DNA of 64,000 nt from Paracoccus sanguinis (GTDB lineage: Bacteria; Pseudomonadota; Alphaproteobacteria; Rhodobacterales; Rhodobacteraceae), in contig NZ_FNNA01000003.1 in assembly GCF_900106665.1 (NCBI RefSeq), forward strand, positions 248,001 to 312,000. The letters run 5' to 3'. The translations under genes and the position numbers were made by a program. The notes beneath the pieces are model-generated. The model was not told where the DNA came from. It saw only the letters and a list, made by a program, of their open reading frames with translations, and searched no databases. Below, one piece after another: positions 38,564-47,303 of this stretch. Position 1 is the stretch's first letter. Each line of letters starts with the position of its first letter.

Positions 38564-38728
38564 TCAGCGCGGCAGCGCGCCGCAGAACCCGCCGCTCGCC
38601 ACCGCGCCCGAGCCGAGCGCCAGCATCGCCGGCGCGCGGTAGGGGTTGGGCGGCGCAGCCGCGAGGTCCGCGCCGATCAGCGCGGCAAGCCCGGCAAGGC
38701 ACAGGGCCGCCATCACGCGACGGGTCAT
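38564..38728 (-). CDS. 54-residue membrane or exported protein in the rhodanese-YeeE operon
   Basis: This short gene encodes 54 residues. A hydrophobic N-terminal helix after Arg-Arg (MTRRVMAALCLAGLAALIGA) looks like a signal or anchor, followed by a small Ala/Gly/Pro-rich part ending GGFCGALPR. Its ATG overlaps the YeeE stop by ATGA, the main reason to believe it. One cysteine near each end could be functional next to a sulfur transporter, but that is speculation. No family recognised. Confidence 0.55.
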   Translation of the reverse strand: MTRRVMAALCLAGLAALIGADLAAAPPNPYRAPAMLALGSGAVASGGFCGALPR

Positions 38729-39873
38729 TTGCGCCCCTCCATCCCAAGGATCGGCCGAAGCCGGACACCGACCGCCGACCCGGCGAACCCCATCACCAGC
38801 CACGCCCAGCCGTGCAGGCTGCCGGTCGAGATACCCGAGAACAGCGCCCCCACGTTGCAGCCGAAGGCGAGCCGCGAGGAATAGCCGAGCAGCAGCCCCG
38901 AGATCACGGTGGCGACCCACGCCCGCGCCGGCAGGTCCGGCAGACGCTGCGCCAGCCCGCCGCGCCAGAAGGCCACGAGCATCGCCCCGAGGATGGTGCC
39001 GAAGGCAGTGAGCGAGGTGATGTCGGTCAGGACGCTCTGCGTCACCCGCGCGGCGTTCCCCGGCGCCGACCAGAAGGCCGAGGCGCTGAGGTCGACGCCG
39101 AGGCTCGCGGCCGCCTTGGCGCCCCAGAGGCCCAAGCCGTAGACCACGCCCCACGGCTGGCCCGAGACGATGAGGTTCGCGAGTGCCAGCGCGGCCAGCA
39201 GCCCCGCCGCGGCGATCCAGCGGCCGGGGATGCGCCGATGCCCGGGCGCGGCCACGGCCAGCACCACCGCCGCGACCACCGCCAGCAGCGCCAGCGTGAT
39301 CCCGAGACCGCTCGCCCCGCCCAGCACCACCACCGGCAGCGACCCGAGGTTCGTCCACCAGACGAGCGAGAACGACCCGAGGAAGCTGCCGAGGGCGAAG
39401 AACGGCAGCGCCACGACCGCGACGGGGTTGCCGCTGCCGGCGTTGACGAGGGTGCCCGAGCCGCAGCCCAGCACCACCTGCATCGCCGCGCCGAAGACGA
39501 AGGCGCCGCCGAGCATCGCCCAGCCGATCGGCGCGGCGGCGCCGGAGAGCTCGCCCGGGTTCGCGGCGATCAGCGGCATGGCGACCAGCGCTGTCAGCGC
39601 GATGGCGAGGATCTGCGCGAGCACGCCCCCCGCCTCGCGGCGCAGGATCAGCGCCCGCCACGGGCCGGCAAAGCCGAAGCGCAGCCCCTCGAGCGTGATG
39701 CCGAACCCGAGGCCGATGGCCAGCAGCAACGCGAAGCGCGCGCCCACGAACAGCGCCACGGCGGCCAGCGCCGCGAGCGCCAGCGCCACCGCCGCGCTGC
39801 GGCTGGCGAGGCCGGGGACGAGGGGGGTGGCGGGCGCCTCGCGCGCGCCCATCTGGCTGGTGACGGCGACCAT
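38725..39873 (-). CDS. Full-length YeeE/YedE sulfur (thiosulfate-type) transporter
   Basis: This 382-residue inner-membrane protein has about nine to ten helices. It carries the paired family motifs VLGCGSGTLVNAG (C137) and LAFGCNVGALFSGIS (C339), the conserved cysteines that relay thiosulfate in the characterised relative TsuA. It starts 4 bp after the rhodanese stop, with ribosome site agggggt, and overlaps the following small gene. A periplasmic rhodanese next to it suggests that sulfur is passed between them. It is distinct from the split YeeE pair at 12.7-13.5 kb, and I see no SqrR-like box before this operon. Confidence 0.9.
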   Translation of the reverse strand: MVAVTSQMGAREAPATPLVPGLASRSAAVALALAALAAVALFVGARFALLLAIGLGFGITLEGLRFGFAGPWRALILRREAGGVLAQILAIALTALVAMPLIAANPGELSGAAAPIGWAMLGGAFVFGAAMQVVLGCGSGTLVNAGSGNPVAVVALPFFALGSFLGSFSLVWWTNLGSLPVVVLGGASGLGITLALLAVVAAVVLAVAAPGHRRIPGRWIAAAGLLAALALANLIVSGQPWGVVYGLGLWGAKAAASLGVDLSASAFWSAPGNAARVTQSVLTDITSLTAFGTILGAMLVAFWRGGLAQRLPDLPARAWVATVISGLLLGYSSRLAFGCNVGALFSGISTGSLHGWAWLVMGFAGSAVGVRLRPILGMEGRK

Positions 39874-39877
39874 GCGC

Positions 39878-40870
39878 TTACCCCCTGATCTGCCGCAGCA
39901 GGTTCTCGACCAGCCCCGGCCGGTTGGCGATCTCGTGGTCGCCACGGGTATAGCCGACCATCGATTCGGGATACATCTTCACGTCCGGCAGCCCGGCGAG
40001 CTCCGACAGCGCGAACCACTCGGTCGCGGCCCAGTGGCCGGTGTTGCAGAAGGTGACGATCTCGCGGTCAGGGCTCAGCCCCAGCGCGCGGGCGACGTCC
40101 GCGGCGGTGGCGGCCGGGGCAATGGCGGGCGTGCTGCCCGCGAACCACTCGGTATGCGGCACGTTCTGGGCCCCCGGCACGGTGCCCGGCACCGAGGCCG
40201 CGGCATGGGCCTGGCGCCCCTCGTAGAAGCCCGGCGGGCGGGCGTCGAGCAGCACCGCATCGCCCTTGCCCGCGGCGATGGCCGCGACCTCGGCCTCGGT
40301 CGCGGTCCAGCGGTCGTCCCAGGTGATCTCGATCAGCGAGGGCGCGGGCGTGACCGGCGTGGTCTCGGTCGGCTGGCCGGCGGCGGCCCAGCCGTTCATC
40401 CCGCCGTTCAGGATGGCGATGTCCTGCACCCCGGCGGATTTCAGCGTCCAGTAGACCCGCGCGGCCGCGCCGAAGTCGTCCTGGTCGCTGCCCTGATGGA
40501 CGACCACCACCGGGCGGCCGAGCTCGACCCCCAGCTGCGAGAGCGTGGCCTGCAGCTGCTCGGGGGCGACGGGGCGGCCGGGGTTGTCGGTCGGCCCGCG
40601 GAACAGCTTGTAGGGCGCATCGACCGCGCCGGGGATGTGCCCCTTGGCGTAGTCCGCGCCGCGGATGTCGAGGATCAGGGGCGCACGGTCGGTGGCGGCC
40701 AGTTCGGCGGGGGTGACGAGCGGGCCGAGGTGCTGGGCGCGCGGTGCCTCAGTGGCAGGGATGGCGGACGCGGGCGCGGCGGGCGCGGTGGGGGCCGGCG
40801 CGGTCTGGGCCAGCGCCGGGACCGCCAGCGCCACGGCAGCGGCAGTCAGGAACGGGGCGATGATGCGCAT
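39878..40870 (-). CDS. Periplasmic tandem-domain rhodanese (sulfurtransferase)
   Basis: This 330-residue protein has a signal peptide (MRIIAPFLTAAAVALAVPALAQ), an Ala/Pro linker to about 45, then two rhodanese domains. The second holds the active cysteine in IVTFCNTGHWA (C275); the matching place in the first is HQGSDQ, so that half is non-catalytic as usual. Rhodaneses move sulfane sulfur from thiosulfate or persulfides to thiols. Export to the periplasm and the YeeE gene 4 bp downstream point to a joint role in sulfur import or periplasmic persulfide handling. Confidence 0.9.
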   Translation of the reverse strand: MRIIAPFLTAAAVALAVPALAQTAPAPTAPAAPASAIPATEAPRAQHLGPLVTPAELAATDRAPLILDIRGADYAKGHIPGAVDAPYKLFRGPTDNPGRPVAPEQLQATLSQLGVELGRPVVVVHQGSDQDDFGAAARVYWTLKSAGVQDIAILNGGMNGWAAAGQPTETTPVTPAPSLIEITWDDRWTATEAEVAAIAAGKGDAVLLDARPPGFYEGRQAHAAASVPGTVPGAQNVPHTEWFAGSTPAIAPAATAADVARALGLSPDREIVTFCNTGHWAATEWFALSELAGLPDVKMYPESMVGYTRGDHEIANRPGLVENLLRQIRG

Positions 40871-41068
40871 GGGACACTCACTGGGTCAGCGGGGTTGAGC
40901 GTCGAGATACGCAGCCCGGCCCGCCCCGCCAACCCGCGCCGGGTCGGACAAGGGACCCGCAGGCCGACAGATCGTCGCCTCCGGACGGTTTTCCCGGATA
41001 TGCTTCGCCGATGAGCGGGATGGGGCGAAAAACGTCTCGCCAATCAGGCACCGCCGCGAACGCTGTCC

Positions 41069-41614
41069 TTATTTCTGCGCCGCGAGCGCCTTGTCCAGCT
41101 CGGGCCGGAAGCGGTTGGTATAGTCCTCGCGGATCAGCGGCCCGGCGTGGCGGTAGAGCACCCTGCCCTCGGCGTCGAGGATGAAGGTCTCGGGCGGCGC
41201 GGTCACGCCCCAGTCGATCGCCGCGCGGCCCTGCGGATCGGTGGCGAGCCGGGCGAAGGGATTGCCGTGCTCGGCGAGGAACCGCTGCGCGGCGGGCTCG
41301 GGGTCCTTGAGGTCGATGCCCATCACCGGGATGCCCTCGGCGGCGAGCGCGGTCAGCGTCGGATGCTCGGCCCGGCAGGGCGGGCACCAGCTGGCCCAGA
41401 AATTGACCAGCGTCACCTTGCCGCTGCGCAGGTCGGCATCGGTCAGCGGCGTGGCGCCCGGCAGGGTCGTCGCAGGCACCGCCGGCGCCTCTTGCCCGAT
41501 CAGGGTCGAGGGAATCGCGGTCGGGTCGTCCCGGCCCATCCCCCAATAGAACATCGCGGCGAGGCCGGCGAACAGCACCGGCGGCAGGGCGACGAGGGGC
41601 GAGATCCTAGCCAC
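41069..41614 (-). CDS. ccmG: Cytochrome c biogenesis thiol:disulfide oxidoreductase CcmG/DsbE
   Basis: CcmG (HelX in Rhodobacter) reduces apocytochrome c cysteines before heme attachment. This 181-residue protein has an N-terminal membrane anchor (about 5-25), the thioredoxin-fold active site NFWASWCPPC (C77, C80), the AEHPTLTALAAEGIPVMGIDLKD stretch with the acidic insertion typical of CcmG, and the cis-proline GVTAPPETF. Start is GTG at 41614, overlapping the end of ccmD by 8 bp. It is the last ccm gene in this cluster. Confidence 0.94.
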   Translation of the reverse strand: MARISPLVALPPVLFAGLAAMFYWGMGRDDPTAIPSTLIGQEAPAVPATTLPGATPLTDADLRSGKVTLVNFWASWCPPCRAEHPTLTALAAEGIPVMGIDLKDPEPAAQRFLAEHGNPFARLATDPQGRAAIDWGVTAPPETFILDAEGRVLYRHAGPLIREDYTNRFRPELDKALAAQK

Positions 41615-41780
41615 GGCGCGACTCCTGCTGGCGATTGCGGGGCGGCTCGACCCGCTCGAGATCGCGCCGCGCGCGGGCGCTGGCGGCCAGCGTCTGAACC
41701 ACGAGCGCCACGATCAGCGCCAGCGAGATCGCCCAGGCCGACAGCACCGGGACGGCGTATTTGCCGAGTTCGACCATCAT
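41607..41780 (-). CDS. ccmD: Heme exporter protein D
   Basis: CcmD is a small single-helix protein that holds CcmC and heme-loaded CcmE together. This 57-residue protein has one membrane helix (about 9-31, YAVPVLSAWAISLALIVALVV) followed by a basic cytoplasmic tail. It overlaps the ccmC stop by ATGA; a second in-frame ATG lies at the next codon. Position between ccmC and ccmG is diagnostic. Confidence 0.9.
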   Translation of the reverse strand: MMVELGKYAVPVLSAWAISLALIVALVVQTLAASARARRDLERVEPPRNRQQESRRG

Positions 41781-42502
41781 CCCCGCACCTCGCGCGCCAG
41801 CAGCGCCGCGGTCCGGCGGCGGCGGATCTCGGTCCTTGTGCGGACCAGCAGCAGGGCCAGGAACAACAGGAAGAACCCGGCCATGCAGGTATAAAGCGGG
41901 TAGCTGTAGACCGAGCTGATCCGGTCCCCCGGCGCGACGCTGATCGTCGCCCCCTGGTGCAGCCCCTGGTTCCAGAAATTGACCGCATAGCGCGAGAGCA
42001 GCGCGAAGACCGAGCCGACGAGGCACAGCACGCCCGTCAGGTCTGCCGCGCTGTCGGGGTTCTCGATCGCGGCCCAGAGCGCCATGTAGCCGAGGTAGAA
42101 GAGAAACAGGATCAGGAACGAGGTCAGGCGCGGGTCCCACTCCCACCAGGTCCCCCACATCGGCTGGCCCCAGACGGCCCCGGTGACGAGCGCGATCACC
42201 GTCATCACCGCGCCCACCGGGGCGGCGGCGCGGGCGGCGAGCGCGCTGACGTGGTGGCGCCGGATCAGCCAGATCAGCGAGGTGACGAGCATCATCACCC
42301 AGATGTTGATCGCCATCATCGCCGCAGGCACGTGCAGGAACATGATCTTGACGGTCGCGCCTTGCTTGTAGTCCTCGGGCACCGAAAAGCCCCAGATCAG
42401 GCCGCCGACCAGCGTCACGGCGGCGGCGGCAGAGACCCACGGCAGCACCGCGCCCGAAAGGCGCATGAACTTGACCGGGTTGGCGTATTCCCAAAGCGAC
42501 AT
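41777..42502 (-). CDS. ccmC: Heme transporter subunit CcmC
   Basis: CcmC presents periplasmic heme to CcmE. This 241-residue protein has six helices and the tryptophan-rich heme motif WGTWWEWDPRLT between helices 3 and 4, with flanking histidines in FLHVPAA and NQGLHQGA that ligate heme iron. It lies 44 bp downstream of ccmB; a GGGGG/CCCCC hairpin occupies that gap. It is coupled to ccmD by ATGA. Confidence 0.95.
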   Translation of the reverse strand: MSLWEYANPVKFMRLSGAVLPWVSAAAAVTLVGGLIWGFSVPEDYKQGATVKIMFLHVPAAMMAINIWVMMLVTSLIWLIRRHHVSALAARAAAPVGAVMTVIALVTGAVWGQPMWGTWWEWDPRLTSFLILFLFYLGYMALWAAIENPDSAADLTGVLCLVGSVFALLSRYAVNFWNQGLHQGATISVAPGDRISSVYSYPLYTCMAGFFLLFLALLLVRTRTEIRRRRTAALLAREVRG

Positions 42503-42546
42503 GCGGGTTGTCTAGCCGTCCGCGCGGGGGGGTGAAAGCCCCCTCC

Positions 42547-43203
42547 TCACCGCAGGTTGACCCTGAGGGCGGCGGCAGCGGCAAAGGGGATGGCCGCCAG
42601 CACCGCCAGGCTGATGCCGGCAAGCAGCACCAGCGGGGTCATCCCGTCCGCCCCCGCGGCACCACGTCGCACCGCCTCGGCCCCAAAGATCAGCGTGGGG
42701 ACGTAAAGCGGCAGCACCAGCAGCGACATGAGCAGCCCGCCCCGCCGCAGCCCCACCGTGAGCGCCGCGCCGAACGCGCCCAGCATCGAGAGCGCGGGCG
42801 TACCCAACAGCAGCGCCGCCACCAGCCACGGCAGCGCCGCCCCTGACAGGTGCAGCAGGATGCCGAAGAGCGGCGCGGCCGCGACCAGCGGCAGCCCGGT
42901 AGTGATCCAGTGGGCGAGCGCCTTGATCCCCACCGCCCCCTCGAGCGGCAACGGCGAGGTGGCGAGCAGGTCGAGGCTCCCATCCTCCCAATCCAGCGCG
43001 AACAGGCGGTCGAGCGACAGCAGGCAGGCGAGCAGCGCGCCGACCCAGAGGATGCCGGGGGCGATGCGGGCGAGCGTCCCGCCCTCGGGGCCGACGCCGA
43101 AGGGGACGAGGGTGCAGAGGATGAGGAAGAACGCGAGGCCGAGCCCGAAGCCGCCGCCCGCGCGGGTGGCCAGCGCGAGGTCGCGCAGAAGCAGCGCCTT
43201 CAT
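42547..43203 (-). CDS. ccmB: Heme exporter permease CcmB
   Basis: CcmB is the membrane subunit that works with the ATPase CcmA in releasing holo-CcmE. This 218-residue protein has six helices and the family pattern LLLRDLALATRAGGG at the start, LDRLFALDWEDGSLDLL, and LPLYVPTLIFGAEAVRRG late. Unusually, it is separated from ccmA by a 32-codon ORF whose stop overlaps the ccmB ATG (ATGA). Confidence 0.94.
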   Translation of the reverse strand: MKALLLRDLALATRAGGGFGLGLAFFLILCTLVPFGVGPEGGTLARIAPGILWVGALLACLLSLDRLFALDWEDGSLDLLATSPLPLEGAVGIKALAHWITTGLPLVAAAPLFGILLHLSGAALPWLVAALLLGTPALSMLGAFGAALTVGLRRGGLLMSLLVLPLYVPTLIFGAEAVRRGAAGADGMTPLVLLAGISLAVLAAIPFAAAAALRVNLR

Positions 43204-43298
43204 GGCCGCGCCTCGCTCAGGTGCCGGATGGGGTACTCGGACCAGACAGAAAGGTCAGGCCGGCCCGCGGGTCGTGCACGGGTGCGGGCGGCGGTCAT
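43200..43298 (-). CDS. 32-residue ORF bridging ccmA and ccmB
   Basis: A 33-codon reading frame fills the gap between ccmA and ccmB. Its ATG (43298-43296) overlaps the ccmA TGA, and its own TGA (43202-43200) overlaps the ccmB ATG, both as ATGA. The product is basic at the start ([14 protein letters not shown]) and mixed afterwards, with no membrane helix. It may serve only to carry ribosomes from ccmA to ccmB, or may make a true small protein. Confidence 0.45.
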   Translation of the reverse strand: MTAARTRARPAGRPDLSVWSEYPIRHLSEARP

Positions 43299-43936
43299 GC
43301 GAAGGCCTCGTCAAAGCTCGCCGGGGCGCGGTCCGCCGGGCGGTCCGGGTCGGCGCGAAAGCGGGCGAGGTCGAGGATGCGCGCCTCGGGCAGGCCGAGG
43401 TCGATGTGGGTCGCCATCAGCGCCGCCCCGCCGGCGGCGAGGTGGCCGCGCACCACCCGGGCGAAGAGCGCCACCGAGTCGGCGTCGAGCGAGACGGTCG
43501 GCTCGTCCAGCACCCAGACCGCCCGGCCGGTGACCATCAGCCGCGCCAGCCCGGTCCGCCGCTTCTGCCCGGCCGAGAGCATCGCCGCCGGACGCTCGGC
43601 CAGCGCGGCGAGGTTCATGGCTTCGAGCGCCGCGCCGATGGGCGGGCCGCCGAAGACCGCGCGCCAGAAGTCGAGGTTCTCGGCCACCGTCAGCGCGCCC
43701 TTCAGCCCGTCGGCATGGGCGGCATAGGCGATGGCGTCGGGGTCGGCCTCGATCCGGCCCGCGGCGGGGGGCTGAAGCCCGGCCACGGTGCGCAGCAGCG
43801 TGGTCTTGCCGATCCCGTTCGGGCCGCGGAGGATCAGCGCCTCGCCCGGCGCGAGGGTGAAGGCGACGCGTTCGACCGCCCGCCGCCCGCCGCGCGACAC
43901 GGCAAGGTCATGGGCGGTGACCAGCGGCGCCGTCAC
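43295..43936 (-). CDS. ccmA: Heme exporter ATPase CcmA
   Basis: CcmA hydrolyses ATP to free heme-loaded CcmE from the CcmC-CcmD complex. This 213-residue ABC ATPase has Walker [10 protein letters not shown], the signature LSAGQKRR, Walker [13 protein letters not shown] and the switch histidine in LMATHIDLG. Start is GTG overlapping the stop of the upstream Mth938-like gene (GTGA), which ties the ccm cluster to the secDF transcript. At the 3' end it overlaps the 32-codon ORF. Confidence 0.95.
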   Translation of the reverse strand: MTAPLVTAHDLAVSRGGRRAVERVAFTLAPGEALILRGPNGIGKTTLLRTVAGLQPPAAGRIEADPDAIAYAAHADGLKGALTVAENLDFWRAVFGGPPIGAALEAMNLAALAERPAAMLSAGQKRRTGLARLMVTGRAVWVLDEPTVSLDADSVALFARVVRGHLAAGGAALMATHIDLGLPEARILDLARFRADPDRPADRAPASFDEAFA

Positions 43937-44286
43937 ACCGGCAGAAGCGCGCAGGCGACGCGCCGCCCCTCGGACAGGGTGACGTTGTAGCTGCGCGCGG
44001 CGGTGGGGGTGGCGGTCGGCTCGACCGCGAGGCCAGCGGCGGCGAGCGCCTGCGACAGCGCCGCCGAAGGCCGCTCGGGGTCGGCGCCCATGCCGAGGAA
44101 CAGCACGTCCACCGTGCCCCCCAGCGCCTCGAGCGCGGCAATGTCGTCCAGCCCGCCCCAGGGCCGCGGTCCGGCGGCGGTCACGATCACCGGCCCGTGG
44201 TGCAGCCGCCCGCCGACGCGAAAGAAACCGGGGCCGTAGCCGTCCACGGGGACCGCGCCGGCGAAGTCGGTTTCCTTCATCGCCAT
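43933..44286 (-). CDS. Mth938/NDUFAF3-like domain protein
   Basis: This 117-residue protein belongs to the Mth938 fold family, whose mitochondrial member NDUFAF3 assists complex I assembly. Supporting blocks are the opening around [19 protein letters not shown], the [11 protein letters not shown] motif after the LEALGG turn, and the C-terminal [24 protein letters not shown]. Placement next to secF is, as I recall, common in alphaproteobacteria. The ATG shares one base with the secF stop (TGATG), and the stop overlaps the ccmA GTG, so it is tightly coupled on both sides. Confidence 0.85.
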   Translation of the reverse strand: MAMKETDFAGAVPVDGYGPGFFRVGGRLHHGPVIVTAAGPRPWGGLDDIAALEALGGTVDVLFLGMGADPERPSAALSQALAAAGLAVEPTATPTAARSYNVTLSEGRRVACALLPV

Positions 44287-45281
44287 CAGGGGCGGTCCTG
44301 GAAAGGCGTGCCGGCCAGGTCGCTGACCTCGCCCGCCGGGGTCTTTTCGGGCTTCGACCAGTCCCGCTTGACCCCCAGCCACAGCACGATGTTCTTGGCG
44401 ACGTAGATCGTCGAGTAGCAGCCGACGAATACGCCCCAGAGCATCGCGAAGACGAAGCCGCGGATCACGTCGCCCCCCAGCGCGAGCAGCGCGGCGAGCG
44501 CCAGCGCCGTCGCCACAGCCGTCATGATGGTGCGCGACAGCGTCTCGTTCACCGTCAGGTTCATCACGTCGATCAGCGGCATGGTCTTGAACTTGATCAG
44601 GTTCTCGCGCAGCCGGTCGAACACCACGACGGTGTCGTTGATCGAATAGCCGAGGATGGTCAGCAGCGCCGCGATGGTCGAGAGGTCGAACTTGATCTGG
44701 AACAGCGAGAAGATGCCGGCCGTCAGCAGGATGTCGTGGACCAGCGCGAACACGCCGCCTACCGCAAACTGCCACTCGAACCGCAGCCAGACGTAGAAGA
44801 GGATGCCCAGCGTCGCCGCGCCCACGGCATAGAGCGCGGTCTTGATCAGCTCGCCCGAGACCTTGGGGCCGACCGACTCGACCGCGGCGAAGCGGACCTG
44901 CGGATCGACGGTCTTCAGCGCCGCCTCGACCTGGTTCAGCTCTTCGGGGGTGACCGAGCCGGTCTCGCCCGAGGTGCCGATGCGGATCATGGCGACGTGC
45001 CGGTCGGCGCCGAAGGAGGGGTCGAAGACCTCAGTGATCGACACGTCCCCGAGGTTCAGCCCGCCGAGCGCCTGCCGGTAGTCCGAGACCTCGAAGGCCG
45101 TCGGGCTTTCGGCGCGGATGGTCGTGCCGCCCTTGAAGTCGATGCCGAAGTTGAAGCCGTTCAGGAAGATGATGATCACCGAGGCGATCATCGCCACCGC
45201 CGAGATGCCGAAGGTCAGCTTCTGCCAGCGGAAGAAGTCGTAGTGGGTGACGTCGGGAACGAGTTTCAGACGAAAGGCCAT
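44286..45281 (-). CDS. secF: Protein translocase subunit SecF
   Basis: SecF, with SecD, uses the proton gradient to pull exported proteins through SecYEG. This 331-residue protein has six helices: [13 protein letters not shown] after helix 1, the periplasmic P4 domain, then the conserved [25 protein letters not shown] and [17 protein letters not shown] motifs with the functional Asp residues. It lies 12 bp downstream of secD. Confidence 0.96.
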   Translation of the reverse strand: MAFRLKLVPDVTHYDFFRWQKLTFGISAVAMIASVIIIFLNGFNFGIDFKGGTTIRAESPTAFEVSDYRQALGGLNLGDVSITEVFDPSFGADRHVAMIRIGTSGETGSVTPEELNQVEAALKTVDPQVRFAAVESVGPKVSGELIKTALYAVGAATLGILFYVWLRFEWQFAVGGVFALVHDILLTAGIFSLFQIKFDLSTIAALLTILGYSINDTVVVFDRLRENLIKFKTMPLIDVMNLTVNETLSRTIMTAVATALALAALLALGGDVIRGFVFAMLWGVFVGCYSTIYVAKNIVLWLGVKRDWSKPEKTPAGEVSDLAGTPFQDRP

Positions 45282-45293
45282 CTCACGCCCCCC

Positions 45294-46958
45294 TTACAGA
45301 ACGAGTGTCTTGGGCTTGCGCCAGTCGAGCCACAGCACGATCATCAACCGGGTGAGGAAGATCGCGGTGAAGACCGAGGTCACGAGGCCGATGGTCAGCG
45401 TCACGGCGAAGCCCTTGACCGGGCCCGAGCCCAGGAAGAACATCACCAGCGCCGCGATGAAGGTCGTCACGTTGGCGTCGATGATCGCGCTCATCGCCTC
45501 GTTGAAGCCGTTGTTGATGGCGGTGGCGACGCGCTTGCCGGCGCGCAGCTCCTCGCGGATGCGCTCGTAGATGATGACGTTGGCATCGACCGCGGTGCCC
45601 ACGGTCAGCACGATGCCGGCGATGCCGGGCAGCGTCAGCGTGGCCCCCATCGCCGACATGATGGCGAGGATCATCACCACGTTCACGATCACCGCGATCG
45701 AGGCGAAGACGCCGAAGAGCCCGTAGCTGGCGACGATGTAGGCCACGACGAGGATGGTGCCGACCACCGCCGCGATCTTGCCCGCGTCGATCGAATCCTG
45801 CCCCAGTTCCGGGCCGATGGTCCGTTCCTCAAGGAAGGTCATCTCGGCCGGCAGCGCCCCCGCGCGCAGCAGCACGGCAAGGCGGTTCGACTCATCCACC
45901 CCCATCGACCCCGAGATCTGTCCCGAGCCGGTGGTGATCGCGTCGCGGATCACCGGCGCCGAGATCACCTGGTTGTCGAGCACGATGGCGAAGGGCTGGC
46001 CGACGTTGGCCGAGGTATAGGCGCCGAAGCGGCGCGCGCCCTGCGGGTTGAAGCGGAAGTCGACCGAGGGCTGGCCGTTCTGGTCGAACGAGGGCCGCGC
46101 GTCGGTCAGTTCCTCGCCGGTGACCACGGGGGCCTCGGCGATGGTGTAGTAGACGCCCTGCTCGTCGAGCGAGGGGACCACGATGTTGCCGACGCCAGCC
46201 GGCGCGTTCGGGTCCGTGCCGCGGCCCACGACCGGGTTGAAGGTCAGCTTGGCAGTGGTGCCGATCAGCTTCTTCAGCTCTTCGGCCGAGCCGATGCCCG
46301 GCACCTGGATCAGGATGCGGTCCTTGCCCTGGCGCTGGATGGTCGGCTCACGCGTGCCGACCTCGTCGACCCGGCGGCGCACGATCTCGAGCGACTGCTG
46401 GATGGTGCGGTCGTCGGTGGCGGCCTTCTCGGCGTCCGACAGCTTGATCATCATCGTCGGCCCGTTGGCCGTGATATCGAGGCTCGACGACCCGGCGCCG
46501 GTCAGCGACACCACGGGCGCGGCGAGCGTCCGGGCGATCTCGACCGCGCGGGCCATCTGGTCGGGGTTGCCGATCTCGACGCGCAGCTCGTCCTCGGGGC
46601 CCGGCACGCGGCGCACGGCGCCGAGCGTGTCGCGCTCGGCCGCGAGCGCGTCGCGGAGTTCCGGCCAGAGGGCGGTCATGCGGGACTTGTAGACGTCGGC
46701 CGTGTGGACCTCGCCCAGAAGATGCGCCCCGCCGCGCAGGTCGAGCCCGAGATTGACGAGGCTCGACGGCAGCCACGACGGCCAGAGACCGCGCGCGGCG
46801 GCCTGCTCGGGCGTCTCGAACCCGGCGCGCTCGGCCGCGACGAGGGCGTCGTTATGGGCCTCGACGCGGGAATAGAACAGGTTGGGCATCGCATAGACGA
46901 AGGCCAGCGCCACGACGGCGAGGATCGCAATGCGTTTCCACAGCGGGATCTGCAGCAT
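45294..46958 (-). CDS. secD: Protein translocase subunit SecD
   Basis: This 554-residue partner of SecF has one N-terminal helix, the LGLDLRGGAHLL motif, a large periplasmic P1 domain with head and base parts (about 60-370), and five C-terminal helices. Conserved elements include VDEVGTREPTIQRQGKDRILIQVPG, GTAVDANVIIYERIREELRAGK with its proton-relay Asp, and ATINNGFNEAMSAIIDANVTT (shortened here). It starts 12 bp after yajC. Confidence 0.96.
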   Translation of the reverse strand: MLQIPLWKRIAILAVVALAFVYAMPNLFYSRVEAHNDALVAAERAGFETPEQAAARGLWPSWLPSSLVNLGLDLRGGAHLLGEVHTADVYKSRMTALWPELRDALAAERDTLGAVRRVPGPEDELRVEIGNPDQMARAVEIARTLAAPVVSLTGAGSSSLDITANGPTMMIKLSDAEKAATDDRTIQQSLEIVRRRVDEVGTREPTIQRQGKDRILIQVPGIGSAEELKKLIGTTAKLTFNPVVGRGTDPNAPAGVGNIVVPSLDEQGVYYTIAEAPVVTGEELTDARPSFDQNGQPSVDFRFNPQGARRFGAYTSANVGQPFAIVLDNQVISAPVIRDAITTGSGQISGSMGVDESNRLAVLLRAGALPAEMTFLEERTIGPELGQDSIDAGKIAAVVGTILVVAYIVASYGLFGVFASIAVIVNVVMILAIMSAMGATLTLPGIAGIVLTVGTAVDANVIIYERIREELRAGKRVATAINNGFNEAMSAIIDANVTTFIAALVMFFLGSGPVKGFAVTLTIGLVTSVFTAIFLTRLMIVLWLDWRKPKTLVL

Positions 46959-46970
46959 GATGGGGGCGGC

Positions 46971-47303
46971 TCAGCTGTTGGCGGCGACGGGCGCGGTGCG
47001 GTTCACGACCTGCGCGATGCTCGACCGGACGACGCGGACGCGCACGCCCTGCGCCAGCTCGACGTCCAGCTCATCGTCGCGCACACCCACGACCTTGCCG
47101 ATCAGCCCGCCCTGGGTGATCACCTGGTCGCCCTTCTTCAGCGCCGCAACCATCGCCCGGTGCTGGGACATCTTCTTCTGCTGCGGGCGCAGGATCAGGA
47201 AATACATGATCACGAAGACCAGCAGCAGCGGGACGAACTGCGCGAAGGCGGCGGCGCCGCCGGGCGCGCCGGCAGCCTGGGCATAGGCAGGAGAGACGAA
47301 CAT
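46971..47303 (-). CDS. yajC: Preprotein translocase accessory subunit YajC
   Basis: YajC associates with SecDF. This 110-residue protein has a single helix (about 20-45, FAQFVPLLLVFVIMYFLILRPQQKK) followed by the family block ALKKGDQVITQGGLIGKVVGV and an acidic beta-rich tail. It is the first gene of the yajC-secD-secF-Mth938-ccm run, with a good promoter about 105 bp upstream. Confidence 0.95.
   Translation of the reverse strand: MFVSPAYAQAAGAPGGAAAFAQFVPLLLVFVIMYFLILRPQQKKMSQHRAMVAALKKGDQVITQGGLIGKVVGVRDDELDVELAQGVRVRVVRSSIAQVVNRTAPVAANS

Noticed and set aside
40846..41043. Minus-strand 65-residue frame upstream of the rhodanese operon
   Set aside because: Arg/Ser/Pro-rich, overlaps the rhodanese signal-peptide region, no ribosome site.
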